A DNA stretch of 21,607 bases from a virus, in the IMG/VR virus record IMGVR_UViG_3300034062_000641, positions 1-21,607 of that record; one strand, written 5' to 3'. How positions within the stretch are numbered: position 1 is the first letter of the stretch; each line of letters starts with the position of its first letter. Both the position numbers and the translations under genes were made by a program. Shown piece by piece: positions 8,155 to 13,410 of the stretch. The notes under the pieces were generated by a model, which was not told the origin of the DNA, searched no databases, and saw only the letters and a list, made by a program, of their open reading frames with translations.

Positions 8155-8670
8155 ATGCTAACCTTACTTTCTACCCTTGTCAGTTTCTTGATGGGCGGCT
8201 TGCCCAAACTCTTGGATTTCTTTCAAGACCGTTCGGATAAGAAACATGAGTTGGCGCTGGCGCAAATGCAGATCACCCGCGAACTAGAACTGCGTAAAGC
8301 TGGCTTTGAGGCGCAAGAGCGCATTGAACACATCAAGTCAGAGCAGTTGGAAACAGAAAGCGCGGCCAGCACCAAGCAGGCTTTGATCGGCGCGCAGCAA
8401 GCGGAGATGCAAGCCGTCTACGCTCACGACACCGCGCTTAACGAAGGCACTAGCGAATGGATGAAGAATCTGCGCGCCAGCGTGCGCCCCGTGATCACTT
8501 ACGGTTTCTTTTTCTTGCTAGTCTTCGTTGACGTTGGCCTGTTCGCCTACGGCTGGAACAGCGGCGTGTCGTTCACTGAGTTGGCCGAGATGCTGTGGGA
8601 CTCTGACACCCAGGCGTTGTTTGCCAGCATCATCGCGTTCCACTTCGGCGGCAGAGCGTTTGGCAAATGA
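8155..8670 (+). CDS. Holin, GTA_holin_3TM-like
   Basis: 171 aa. An N-terminal hydrophobic helix (residues ~2-20) is followed by a long charged coiled-coil stretch (~25-90). Two further transmembrane helices lie at ~110-133 ('RPVITYGFFFLLVFVDVGLF') and ~152-168, ending 'FHFGGRAFGK'. The 'LRASVRPVIT' motif before the second helix and the terminal 'GGRAFGK' are typical of the 3-TM holin family found in gene transfer agents and many phages. Such holins open the inner membrane so that a cytosolic endolysin can reach peptidoglycan. It directly precedes the endolysin with a 4-bp overlap. Good confidence in the family, fair confidence that it is the main holin. Confidence 0.75.
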   Translation: MLTLLSTLVSFLMGGLPKLLDFFQDRSDKKHELALAQMQITRELELRKAGFEAQERIEHIKSEQLETESAASTKQALIGAQQAEMQAVYAHDTALNEGTSEWMKNLRASVRPVITYGFFFLLVFVDVGLFAYGWNSGVSFTELAEMLWDSDTQALFASIIAFHFGGRAFGK

Positions 8671-9143
8671 AAATATCAGCCAAGTGCCTGCACATGATTC
8701 GCCATCACGAGGGCGTGAGGCAGAATCCCTATAAATGCCCTGCAAAACTGTGGACTGTGGGCGTGGGACACGTCATGTTCCCAGAGCAGGGCAAACTTAA
8801 GATAGACCAACGCGACGCCTTTGTGCCCCCGCCAGAGGCCATGCGTAAGCACTCAATGGAGGAAGTCGATGCAATACTTAGGGCCGATCTTGCTCGCTTT
8901 GAGAAAGGCGTGGCTACTTATTGTCCTGTGCCTCTTACTCAAGGACAGTTTGACGCACTGGTTTCATTTTCATTCAATGTAGGGCTTGGCACACTCCAGA
9001 GGTCAACCCTGCGACAAAAGGTACTTAGGGGTGACATGGAGGGCGCTGCCGAGGAGCTGCTGAAGTACTGCATGGCTGGCGGCAAGGTCTTAAGAGGCCT
9101 TCAGACGCGTCGGATTGACGAACGGGCACTATTCCTTAGTTAA
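8667..9143 (+). CDS. Endolysin, T4-lysozyme type (GH24 muramidase)
   Basis: 158 aa, ATG inside the holin stop (ATGA). It opens with 'MIRHHEGVRQNPYKCPAKLW' and then 'TVGVGHV', the GH24 active-site region: E15, C24 and T30 in the E-8aa-D/C-5aa-T spacing. The middle position is cysteine rather than the aspartate of T4 lysozyme, as in one branch of lambdoid endolysins. 'LTQGQFDALVSFSFNVGLG' is the other family signature, and 'LRGLQTRRIDERALF' is the usual C-terminus. It hydrolyses the MurNAc-GlcNAc bond of peptidoglycan at the end of infection. No signal-anchor helix is present, so export depends on the holin. Its 3' end overlaps the convergent gene at 9129 by 15 bp. No Rz/Rz1 spanin pair is seen after it. 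Confidence 0.92.
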   Translation: MKISAKCLHMIRHHEGVRQNPYKCPAKLWTVGVGHVMFPEQGKLKIDQRDAFVPPPEAMRKHSMEEVDAILRADLARFEKGVATYCPVPLTQGQFDALVSFSFNVGLGTLQRSTLRQKVLRGDMEGAAEELLKYCMAGGKVLRGLQTRRIDERALFLS

Positions 9144-9290
9144 GGCGCGATACGCCTCAATAGCGGTCTTTAAATCGCATTGCAACTGCTGTATGCGGTC
9201 GTCCTGTTCGCACAGTTTGGCATAGGCTTCTTCGGCAAACTTGGCCAAGTTAGCCTGGCTCCATGTAGAAAAGTCTGGTCTGTTGGTCAT
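9129..9290 (-). CDS. Small helical phage protein, unknown
   Basis: 53 aa beginning 'MTNRPDFSTWSQANLAKFAE'. The ATG at 9290 has a GGAGAGAG site before it and overlaps the upstream stop in ATGA; a longer upstream reading would run far into the previous gene. The product is mostly amphipathic helix, possibly a coiled coil ('LCEQDDRIQQLQCDLKTAIE'). It is the last gene of the leftward operon, and its end overlaps the endolysin end by 15 bp on the other strand. Function unknown. Confidence 0.6.
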   Translation of the reverse strand: MTNRPDFSTWSQANLAKFAEEAYAKLCEQDDRIQQLQCDLKTAIEAYRALTKE

Positions 9291-9916
9291 GCTCTCTCCT
9301 TGATGTCGTAAAACCAATCGTCACCGGCAGACCACTTGCGTGTGCCGTCTACTGTCCACAGGCGCTGCGCCGCTTGAAAGTCAGGGAACTTTGTCTCACT
9401 TGGTATTAGGCTCTGGTCATACCAAAGACAGCGGTTGTTTGGCTGGCAGGCAAACTGGCCGTTGTCTAGCGCAATCCAATTGAACGACTTGTGTTCCTCG
9501 GCCTGCTCTGTGAACCCAGTGTCTAACGTCATTTCATCAGCGCAGAAGTCCACCGTGAACAAGTAGCGCCCAAAGTGCCACTCTTTGTCTTTGCCGAGGA
9601 ACTTGACGCCAAGGTTACGCAGGCCAATCTTCTCAATGATCGTAAAGCGGTAACCCATGCAGTCCCATAGCTGCAACGTGTCAATCGGCAGATTGCCAGC
9701 GTCTTTGTGCCAGACGTATGCGTGGATCGGCAGCTTGTCGTACAGAGCGCCGTAGTTGGGCAACAGCGACTCGATGCGGAACACTTGGCCACGCAAGGCT
9801 TTGAGGCTGACCCAGATGGCAGGCTCCAGTTCGCCATGACCTTTGTGGTCGTTGTACAAGAACTCGCGCTTGACAAAGCATTTCATGGGCGGCAGTGATG
9901 CCACGATGTAGCTCAT
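9287..9916 (-). CDS. Conserved-looking phage protein of unknown function
   Basis: 209 aa with an AAGGAAAA site before the ATG. The protein looks soluble and globular, with many aromatic residues and mixed alpha/beta sequence. Examples are 'AIWVSLKALRGQVFRIESLL' and 'LYDKLPIHAYVWHKDAGNLP'. There are four cysteines but no zinc-binding pattern, and no nucleotide-binding motif. The C-terminus ends 'RKWSAGDDWFYDIKERA'. I have the impression of a family of this type in environmental phages but cannot name it. It follows the small unknown gene at 9926 with a 9-bp gap and is coupled by ATGA to the gene at 9129. Confidence 0.6.
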   Translation of the reverse strand: MSYIVASLPPMKCFVKREFLYNDHKGHGELEPAIWVSLKALRGQVFRIESLLPNYGALYDKLPIHAYVWHKDAGNLPIDTLQLWDCMGYRFTIIEKIGLRNLGVKFLGKDKEWHFGRYLFTVDFCADEMTLDTGFTEQAEEHKSFNWIALDNGQFACQPNNRCLWYDQSLIPSETKFPDFQAAQRLWTVDGTRKWSAGDDWFYDIKERA

Positions 9917-9925
9917 GTGTTTTCC

Positions 9926-10117
9926 TTAGTCATTGATTTCTTTCTTTGAGGGTGCGTCTAATTCGAGGCGGTAATACTTGGCGGGCATCTTGGCGTTCTT
10001 GTCCAGTTGTTTGCGTAGCCAGTCAATGCCGCCAAGTTCTTGGAAGATCATCATGTGACGATCTGTGAGCCTGATCTGGCGGCCTTTAAGGGGTTCTGGT
10101 GGTTTTGGGCGTGGCAT
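9926..10117 (-). CDS. Small phage protein, possible DNA-binding fold
   Basis: 63 aa, basic N-terminus ('MPRPKPPEPLKGRQIRLTDR'), then 'QELGGIDWLRKQLDKNAKMP'. This arrangement of a short basic arm, a strand and two helices resembles small Arc-like or CopG-like proteins, and similar short phage proteins begin with a Pro-rich 'RPKPPEPLK' arm. The start overlaps the zinc-ribbon gene by 32 bp. No strong ribosome site is visible before this ATG. A DNA-binding role is a guess. Confidence 0.55.
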   Translation of the reverse strand: MPRPKPPEPLKGRQIRLTDRHMMIFQELGGIDWLRKQLDKNAKMPAKYYRLELDAPSKKEIND

Positions 10118-10244
10118 TTCTTGTATATCTACCGATTGATTGTTTAACCCAGCAGGACTGGCAGTGCCATTTGTGGCCGATGCTAATCCCGCCTTCGGGC
10201 GGCTTGTCTGTCTGGCACTTGGCGCAGAGTTTAAATTTGTGCAT
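10086..10244 (-). CDS. Zinc-ribbon microprotein
   Basis: 52 aa starting 'MHKFKLCAKCQTDKPPEGG'. Two CxxC knuckles, C7/C10 and C28/C31 ('WHCQSCW'), separated by 17 residues, form a classical zinc ribbon, followed by a basic tail ('RYTRNATPKTTRTP'). The ATG overlaps the upstream stop by one base (TAATG). The open frame continues upstream of this ATG, but that part is in the shadow of the better supported gene at 10244-10390. Zinc ribbons of this size usually bind nucleic acid or RNA polymerase; no specific role can be given. Confidence 0.5.
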   Translation of the reverse strand: MHKFKLCAKCQTDKPPEGGISIGHKWHCQSCWVKQSIGRYTRNATPKTTRTP

Positions 10245-10390
10245 TATTTTTGAAGTGAGATAGGCATGTATATACACGCCTTGGACTTGCTGTTCTGCAC
10301 AACAAGAGGGGCGGCTGGCGCGCGCCGCTTGCAGTTCATGCACTTGGCACAAGGTTGCACGGGCGCGCACTTGAGGTAGTTAAAAAGCAC
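10244..10390 (-). CDS. Cys-rich microprotein, GTG start uncertain
   Basis: 48 aa if it begins at the GTG at 10390 (38 aa from the GTG at 10360). The product contains 'KCAPVQPCAKCMNCKRRAPA' with four closely spaced cysteines (C8, C14, C17, C20 in the longer form) and a later 'SKACIY', a likely metal-binding knuckle. Its stop shares a base with the ATG of the zinc-ribbon gene (TAATG), which supports this frame. No good ribosome site is visible for either GTG; the longer form overlaps the upstream gene by 11 bp and would be read by coupling. The frame also gives more natural sequence than the competing one. Moderate to low confidence. Confidence 0.4.
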   Translation of the reverse strand: MLFNYLKCAPVQPCAKCMNCKRRAPAAPLVVQNSKSKACIYMPISLQK

Positions 10391-10544
10391 GGGCTTTCTC
10401 TGGGGGTGGTGAGGGTAGCAACTCAGACGGCGGCGTCCAGCCGTACTTGCGCCAGATGGCTTGCACGTCAGAACCTGTTGTCCACTTGAAGTCTTTCAAG
10501 GGGACAGAAGGGTAACTGATTTTAGAGTGGGGTGGCAGTGTCAT
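10380..10544 (-). CDS. 54-aa phage protein with KW/WRKYGW signature
   Basis: Begins 'MTLPPHSKISYPSVPLKDFK' and continues 'WTTGSDVQAIWRKYGWTPPS', ending in a Pro-rich tail. The ATG overlaps the stop of the upstream gene in ATGA, and AAGGAG lies 10 bases upstream. I recall short phage proteins with a 'KW..G.DVQ..WR.YGW.PPSE' core, so this is very probably a real conserved gene despite its size. The core could be a compact three-helix unit. Function unknown. Confidence 0.55.
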   Translation of the reverse strand: MTLPPHSKISYPSVPLKDFKWTTGSDVQAIWRKYGWTPPSELLPSPPPEKARAF

Positions 10545-10732
10545 GGTTGTATTGCTCCTTTGAGTAGTTCTAGTCTCTCCCGCGCAACGCGCAGGGTGTT
10601 GTAGCGCTGGTGAAGGCGCTGAAGCATGGAGACGCGCTTGGCGCCTTCACGTTCTTCGGTCAGCAGTCTGAGGACTTCTTCCTCTGTCAGACTGCTTAAT
10701 TTGTTATTCAGGCTGCGCCAGGTGTCGTTCAA
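10541..10732 (-). CDS. 63-aa coiled-coil protein, TTG start
   Basis: The open frame reaches further upstream, but that part runs across the gene at 10704-10868 in another frame. The best start is the TTG at 10732, preceded by GGAGAG at five to six bases. The product begins 'MNDTWRSLNNKLSSLTEEEV' and is nearly all charged helix ('LRLLTEEREGAKRVSMLQRL'), likely a helical hairpin or coiled coil. It overlaps its upstream neighbour by 29 bp and its downstream neighbour by 4 bp (ATGA). Function unknown. Confidence 0.5.
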   Translation of the reverse strand: MNDTWRSLNNKLSSLTEEEVLRLLTEEREGAKRVSMLQRLHQRYNTLRVARERLELLKGAIQP

Positions 10733-10868
10733 TTTTTCTCTCCAGTTCGTAGATTTCTTTTTTGCAGTTAGCGTAGGCGCGGGTGCTGGCGTTAAGGTTG
10801 CGCTCTCTGATACGCAATTCAGCCTTGGCCGTCTTGAGCTTGGCCTTCCATAAGTCAAGTCTTTTCAT
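10704..10868 (-). CDS. 54-aa basic coiled-coil microprotein
   Basis: Begins 'MKRLDLWKAKLKTAKAELRI' and contains 'NCKKEIYELERKIERHLAQ'. It is one long basic helix with heptad-like spacing. The ATG lies 14 bp inside the end of the upstream gene, and a purine-rich stretch precedes it. The next gene (TTG at 10732) starts inside it. The frame is open with no stops and has coding-like sequence. No known family. DNA binding or partner capture is possible but unproven. Confidence 0.5.
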   Translation of the reverse strand: MKRLDLWKAKLKTAKAELRIRERNLNASTRAYANCKKEIYELERKIERHLAQPE

Positions 10869-11079
10869 TTTTCTCTTTCAGTTTGGCTTCAATGGCTTTG
10901 TAAGTTTCAAAATAGTCTTCCCTTCGGCAAGAGAATATTTCAAAATCCGTCAGGCCGACCCACTCACGCTTTTGAAAGTGATATGGCTGGCCAATCTCAC
11001 GCAAGATTTGCTTGCCAAGGTTGCTGTACTTCTCGACGTCGTTGAAGGCTTCGTCTTCCTCTTGTGTCCAATCAGTCAT
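10855..11079 (-). CDS. Small acidic phage protein, unknown
   Basis: 74 aa beginning 'MTDWTQEEDEAFNDVEKYSN', with Trp, Tyr and Phe scattered along a helical chain and a basic C-terminus ('KAIEAKLKEKNEKT'). The start overlaps the stop of the 31-aa gene in ATGA, so it is translationally coupled. No motif is recognised. The acidic N-terminus and basic tail would suit a small protein-interaction partner, which is speculation. Confidence 0.55.
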   Translation of the reverse strand: MTDWTQEEDEAFNDVEKYSNLGKQILREIGQPYHFQKREWVGLTDFEIFSCRREDYFETYKAIEAKLKEKNEKT

Positions 11080-11171
11080 CGCGGTGCGTCCTCGTAGTTG
11101 TCAGGGTTAAACTTGGGCTGTTTAGCGCCCTTGTCTTTGGGGTTTGGGAATGGTGGGAATGGCCAGTTCAT
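11076..11171 (-). CDS. 31-aa proline-rich microprotein
   Basis: Begins 'MNWPFPPFPNPKDKGAKQPK' and ends 'YEDAPR'. It is locked between two ATGA junctions: its ATG overlaps the helicase stop, and its stop overlaps the start of the next gene. That double coupling and the non-random sequence argue for a translated gene despite the length. A short 'WPFPPFP' motif could be a ligand for a protein-interaction domain. It may also simply relay ribosomes between its neighbours. Confidence 0.45.
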   Translation of the reverse strand: MNWPFPPFPNPKDKGAKQPKFNPDNYEDAPR

Positions 11172-12487
11172 TTAAGTTCCTCCATAGCAATGTCAGATAT
11201 GGCGCGTTTGTCGTGAAGCGCTGCCCAGATTTTCTCGTCAACCGTTTTGTTGGTCAGCATTACATAGCACCACACAGGGTGTTTTTGCCCGCTGCGGTGC
11301 AGACGGCCAATGGTCTGCTCGTATAGTTCCAGACTCCACGGCAGTGACAGAAACACCATGTGACAGCCGCCGTGTTGGAGGTTGAGGCCGTGGCCTGCTG
11401 ACTTTGGATGTACAGCGAGCAGTTGTATTCCGCCTTTATTCCATCGCTCGATGGCGTCTGGGCTGTCAAGGGTTTGCAAACGTCCGAAGCGCCTTGTGAG
11501 TTCGGCAAGTTCTTCTTGGTAGTTGTACACAATGATGGTGTTGGCATGCTGGTTCTCGTCTAGTAATTCTTCAAGGCGTTCAAACTTGTGCAGGCCGTAC
11601 CAGATCGGGCGCTGGGTAGATGTAAACTTGCCAGGCACATGCGATGGCGTGGTGATCGTGTCGTACACAAAGCCTGACGCTAATTGTTGCAACTTGCCCG
11701 TGACCACAGCCGCGTTGACTGCCGTGATGCCGTCCAGCACGAAGTCCTTTTTCATCTTGTTGTAAGGCGTCAGATCCATGTCGCACTTGACTTCGACAGT
11801 ATGCAAAGGCGGCAACTTGTCCTTATACTCTCCTGCCTCCAGGACAAATGTGGCAGGCTTGATCACGTTCATAACCTTCTCAAGCGAGCCTACACGCGGC
11901 GACCATTCGCCAAAGTCTTTGTTGACCAGCACAAAGTACTGCTGCATGAACGCGCCCTTTGAACGGCCAAGCAAAGACTGGTCAACGATCTTGCACTGGC
12001 CAAAGACATCTTCCAAACCGTTACTGGTGAACGAGCCAGTCAAGCCCCAGCGTGTCGTCATGGGGTCAACCACTTTGAGAAACGCTTTGAAGCGTGTGCC
12101 GGATGGGTTCTTAAGGCGCGTGAGTTCATCAAACACAACCCCGTCAAAGTTCAGCTTCTGCTCGGCCAGCCACTGCAAGTTGTCGTAGTTGGTTACAACC
12201 ACTTGGGCGTTGGTCTTGAGGGCGTCTAGGCGCTGCTTAGGTGTGCCAACGCACAGAGCCATGCTGATGCGGTCTGCCCACTTGGGGCGCTCGACTGGCC
12301 ACACGTCCGTGCAGACGCGCTTGGGTGCCAGCACCAGCCAGCGCTTGACGTGGCCGTCGCGGATCATCTCCCACATAGCGGTCAGCGTGATGGCTGTCTT
12401 ACCAGCACCGACGGGCGCCAAGATCATGGCGCGGTCATGCTCGTAGAGAAAGTCAGCGGCTGTCTCTTGATAGGGTCTAAGTCGCAT
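11168..12487 (-). CDS. SNF2-family superfamily 2 helicase / DNA translocase
   Basis: 439 aa from the ATG at 12487 ('MRLRPYQETAADFLYEHD'). An in-frame ATG at 12505 with AGG upstream is also possible and adds six residues. Helicase motifs in order: Q-like 'RPYQ', Walker A 'APVGAGKT' (24-31), Walker B 'FDELTR' (119-124, D120/E121), motif III 'LTGSF' (149-153), motif V 'PKSAGHGLNLQ' (361-371) and motif VI 'QTIGRLHRSGQ' (391-401). The last is typical of Snf2-type enzymes, which use ATP to translocate on duplex DNA. Phage versions are usually placed with replication or recombination genes, as here, after a nuclease and a methyltransferase. It overlaps the methyltransferase by 11 bp and the downstream microgene by 4 bp. 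Confidence 0.88.
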   Translation of the reverse strand: MRLRPYQETAADFLYEHDRAMILAPVGAGKTAITLTAMWEMIRDGHVKRWLVLAPKRVCTDVWPVERPKWADRISMALCVGTPKQRLDALKTNAQVVVTNYDNLQWLAEQKLNFDGVVFDELTRLKNPSGTRFKAFLKVVDPMTTRWGLTGSFTSNGLEDVFGQCKIVDQSLLGRSKGAFMQQYFVLVNKDFGEWSPRVGSLEKVMNVIKPATFVLEAGEYKDKLPPLHTVEVKCDMDLTPYNKMKKDFVLDGITAVNAAVVTGKLQQLASGFVYDTITTPSHVPGKFTSTQRPIWYGLHKFERLEELLDENQHANTIIVYNYQEELAELTRRFGRLQTLDSPDAIERWNKGGIQLLAVHPKSAGHGLNLQHGGCHMVFLSLPWSLELYEQTIGRLHRSGQKHPVWCYVMLTNKTVDEKIWAALHDKRAISDIAMEELK

Positions 12488-13076
12488 ACGCGCTTTCAAA
12501 CACATGCAGACCTAAGTCAGAGTCAACGCAATTGCGTAGCGCCTGGCGCTTGTTAGAAATCTTACTAGCCGCGACAATCTCATGGCCTTCAAAATCTGAA
12601 ATCTTGTTTTTGTGCCGAATGTCAGACTTGTCAAACTTGCGCGCAGGGACGTCAAAGTTTGACCAAAACAAATGGCGCTGCATTTCAAACGTGGGTTTGA
12701 CAAGCGGCTCGTAGTAAGGCTTGACGTTTTCAACGACGTATTTGCCTTTGAAATAGTGTTGTAAAAATACAATCTGCGCGTACAGCGACATGTCGGGCAT
12801 GATGGGCGCAAAGCCTTTGCCAATGACGCCAACGTTATGCCGATACTGGCCGTGGCTTGGGCAGGGCGGGCTGGCCCAGATAAAGTCAAACTCAGCGTAG
12901 CGCTTTTCCAAGTACGCGACCGCGTCGCCGACGACCACAGTGTCTTGCGGGTAAAGCTGTCCATAGACTTGCGCGATCTCTGGTGAGTATTCAACAGCCG
13001 TCACTTCACACCCCCCCCATAGACGGCGGTTACCACCGATACCGGCGTACAAATTAAGTACTTTTAATCCACTCAT
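12477..13076 (-). CDS. DNA (cytosine-5) methyltransferase, short phage form
   Basis: 199 aa from the ATG at 13076 (AAGGA upstream). Motif I is 'VLNLYAGIGGNRRLW' (SAM binding), motif IV is 'ASPPCPSHGQ' with catalytic C72, and motif VI is 'VVENVKPYY' (E116-N117-V118). This is the catalytic half of a C5 methyltransferase, methylating cytosine in a DNA target. At 199 aa it is much shorter than full enzymes (usually 300+), with little room for a target-recognition domain; the end, 'KRQALRNCVDSDLGLHVFE', may stand in for motifs IX/X. An eight-base C run (top strand 13011-13018) codes for the two glycines after 'RRLW'. No restriction enzyme gene is next to it, so an orphan enzyme protecting phage DNA is likely. 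It overlaps the VRR-NUC gene by 23 bp. Confidence 0.85.
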   Translation of the reverse strand: MSGLKVLNLYAGIGGNRRLWGGCEVTAVEYSPEIAQVYGQLYPQDTVVVGDAVAYLEKRYAEFDFIWASPPCPSHGQYRHNVGVIGKGFAPIMPDMSLYAQIVFLQHYFKGKYVVENVKPYYEPLVKPTFEMQRHLFWSNFDVPARKFDKSDIRHKNKISDFEGHEIVAASKISNKRQALRNCVDSDLGLHVFESAYAT

Positions 13077-13326
13077 CAACTTGTTCCTTAGTCCAAAGAC
13101 ATGCGTAGTTTTGACGCAACAGCATCATGTCGGTTTCAAATAATTTCTGGAGCGCAGACAGTCTGCCGCCCTTGGTTTTGACTTCCACAAACCATGTCTG
13201 CCCATCGGGTAAACACGCAATGCGATCTGCTACACCTTTGCGTCCAGGCGAAGTAAACTTCCAAGTCCTGCCGCCAATGCTCTGCACCGCCCAGTCAAAA
13301 TAAATTTCAATTTCTTTTTCACGCAT
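13054..13326 (-). CDS. VRR-NUC domain nuclease
   Basis: 90 aa from the ATG at 13326. The open frame extends to a GTG at 13359, but that would start inside the predicted promoter. The core is 'GRKGVADRIACLPDGQTWFV' then 'EVKTKGGRLSALQKLFE', the stand-alone VRR-NUC pattern: PGxxDR-like metal-binding Asp, then the ExK pair and a Q/K helix. These small PD-(D/E)XK nucleases are common in phages, where they probably act on branched DNA or as Holliday-junction resolvases. First gene of the leftward operon. The predicted -10 box ends 7 bases before the ATG and no ribosome site is visible, suggesting a leaderless message. Confidence 0.82.
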   Translation of the reverse strand: MREKEIEIYFDWAVQSIGGRTWKFTSPGRKGVADRIACLPDGQTWFVEVKTKGGRLSALQKLFETDMMLLRQNYACLWTKEQVDEWIKST

Positions 13327-13333
13327 GCCGCAA

Positions 13334-13361
13334 AGTATACATGTAAAAAAGATTTGCACAA
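13334..13361 (-). promoter_or_regulatory. Leftward promoter for the nuclease-methylase-helicase operon
   Basis: On the minus strand, TTGTGC (13361-13356) and TATACT (13339-13334) are separated by 16 bp, resembling sigma-70 -35 and -10 boxes; the -10 differs from TATAAT at one base. Transcription would begin near 13326-13327, at or one base before the ATG of the nuclease gene. The -35 box is the left half of the palindrome at 13356-13376. Confidence 0.5.
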
Positions 13362-13382
13362 CAATTATTTTTGTGCTACATT
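13354..13382 (+). promoter_or_regulatory. Rightward promoter for the replication operon
   Basis: TTGCAC (13354-13359) and TACATT (13377-13382) with 17-bp spacing form a moderate sigma-70-like promoter. The start would be near 13389, about 20 bases before the GTG of the nuclease gene, leaving room for the AAGGAC ribosome site. The spacer is almost exactly the palindrome at 13356-13376, so a protein bound there would block this promoter. Confidence 0.4.
13356..13376. promoter_or_regulatory. 21-bp palindromic operator candidate
   Basis: Inverted repeat with half-sites GCACAA (13356-13361) and TTGTGC (13371-13376) around a central AATTATT that is itself symmetrical. Nine of ten base pairs match around a central T. 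It sits in the only divergent intergenic region and covers the -35 box of the leftward promoter and the spacer of the rightward one. A dimeric regulator binding here would control both operons. No regulator gene is recognised in the window. Confidence 0.55.
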
Positions 13383-13410
13383 AAAAGCTCATTAACTAAA
13401 GGACAGTAAA

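Noticed and set aside
9142-9156. AGGCG/CGCCT hairpin as a terminator between convergent operons
   Set aside because: Only five base pairs and no T run on either strand.
10245-10370. Extension of the zinc-ribbon gene to a start at 10370
   Set aside because: This stretch is better explained by the Cys-rich gene in another frame, which ends with TAATG at the internal ATG.
10733-10858. Upstream extension of the TTG-start coiled-coil gene
   Set aside because: It runs through the 54-aa gene at 10704-10868 in a different frame and gives Pro/Ser/Arg-rich sequence; the TTG at 10732 has GGAGAG.
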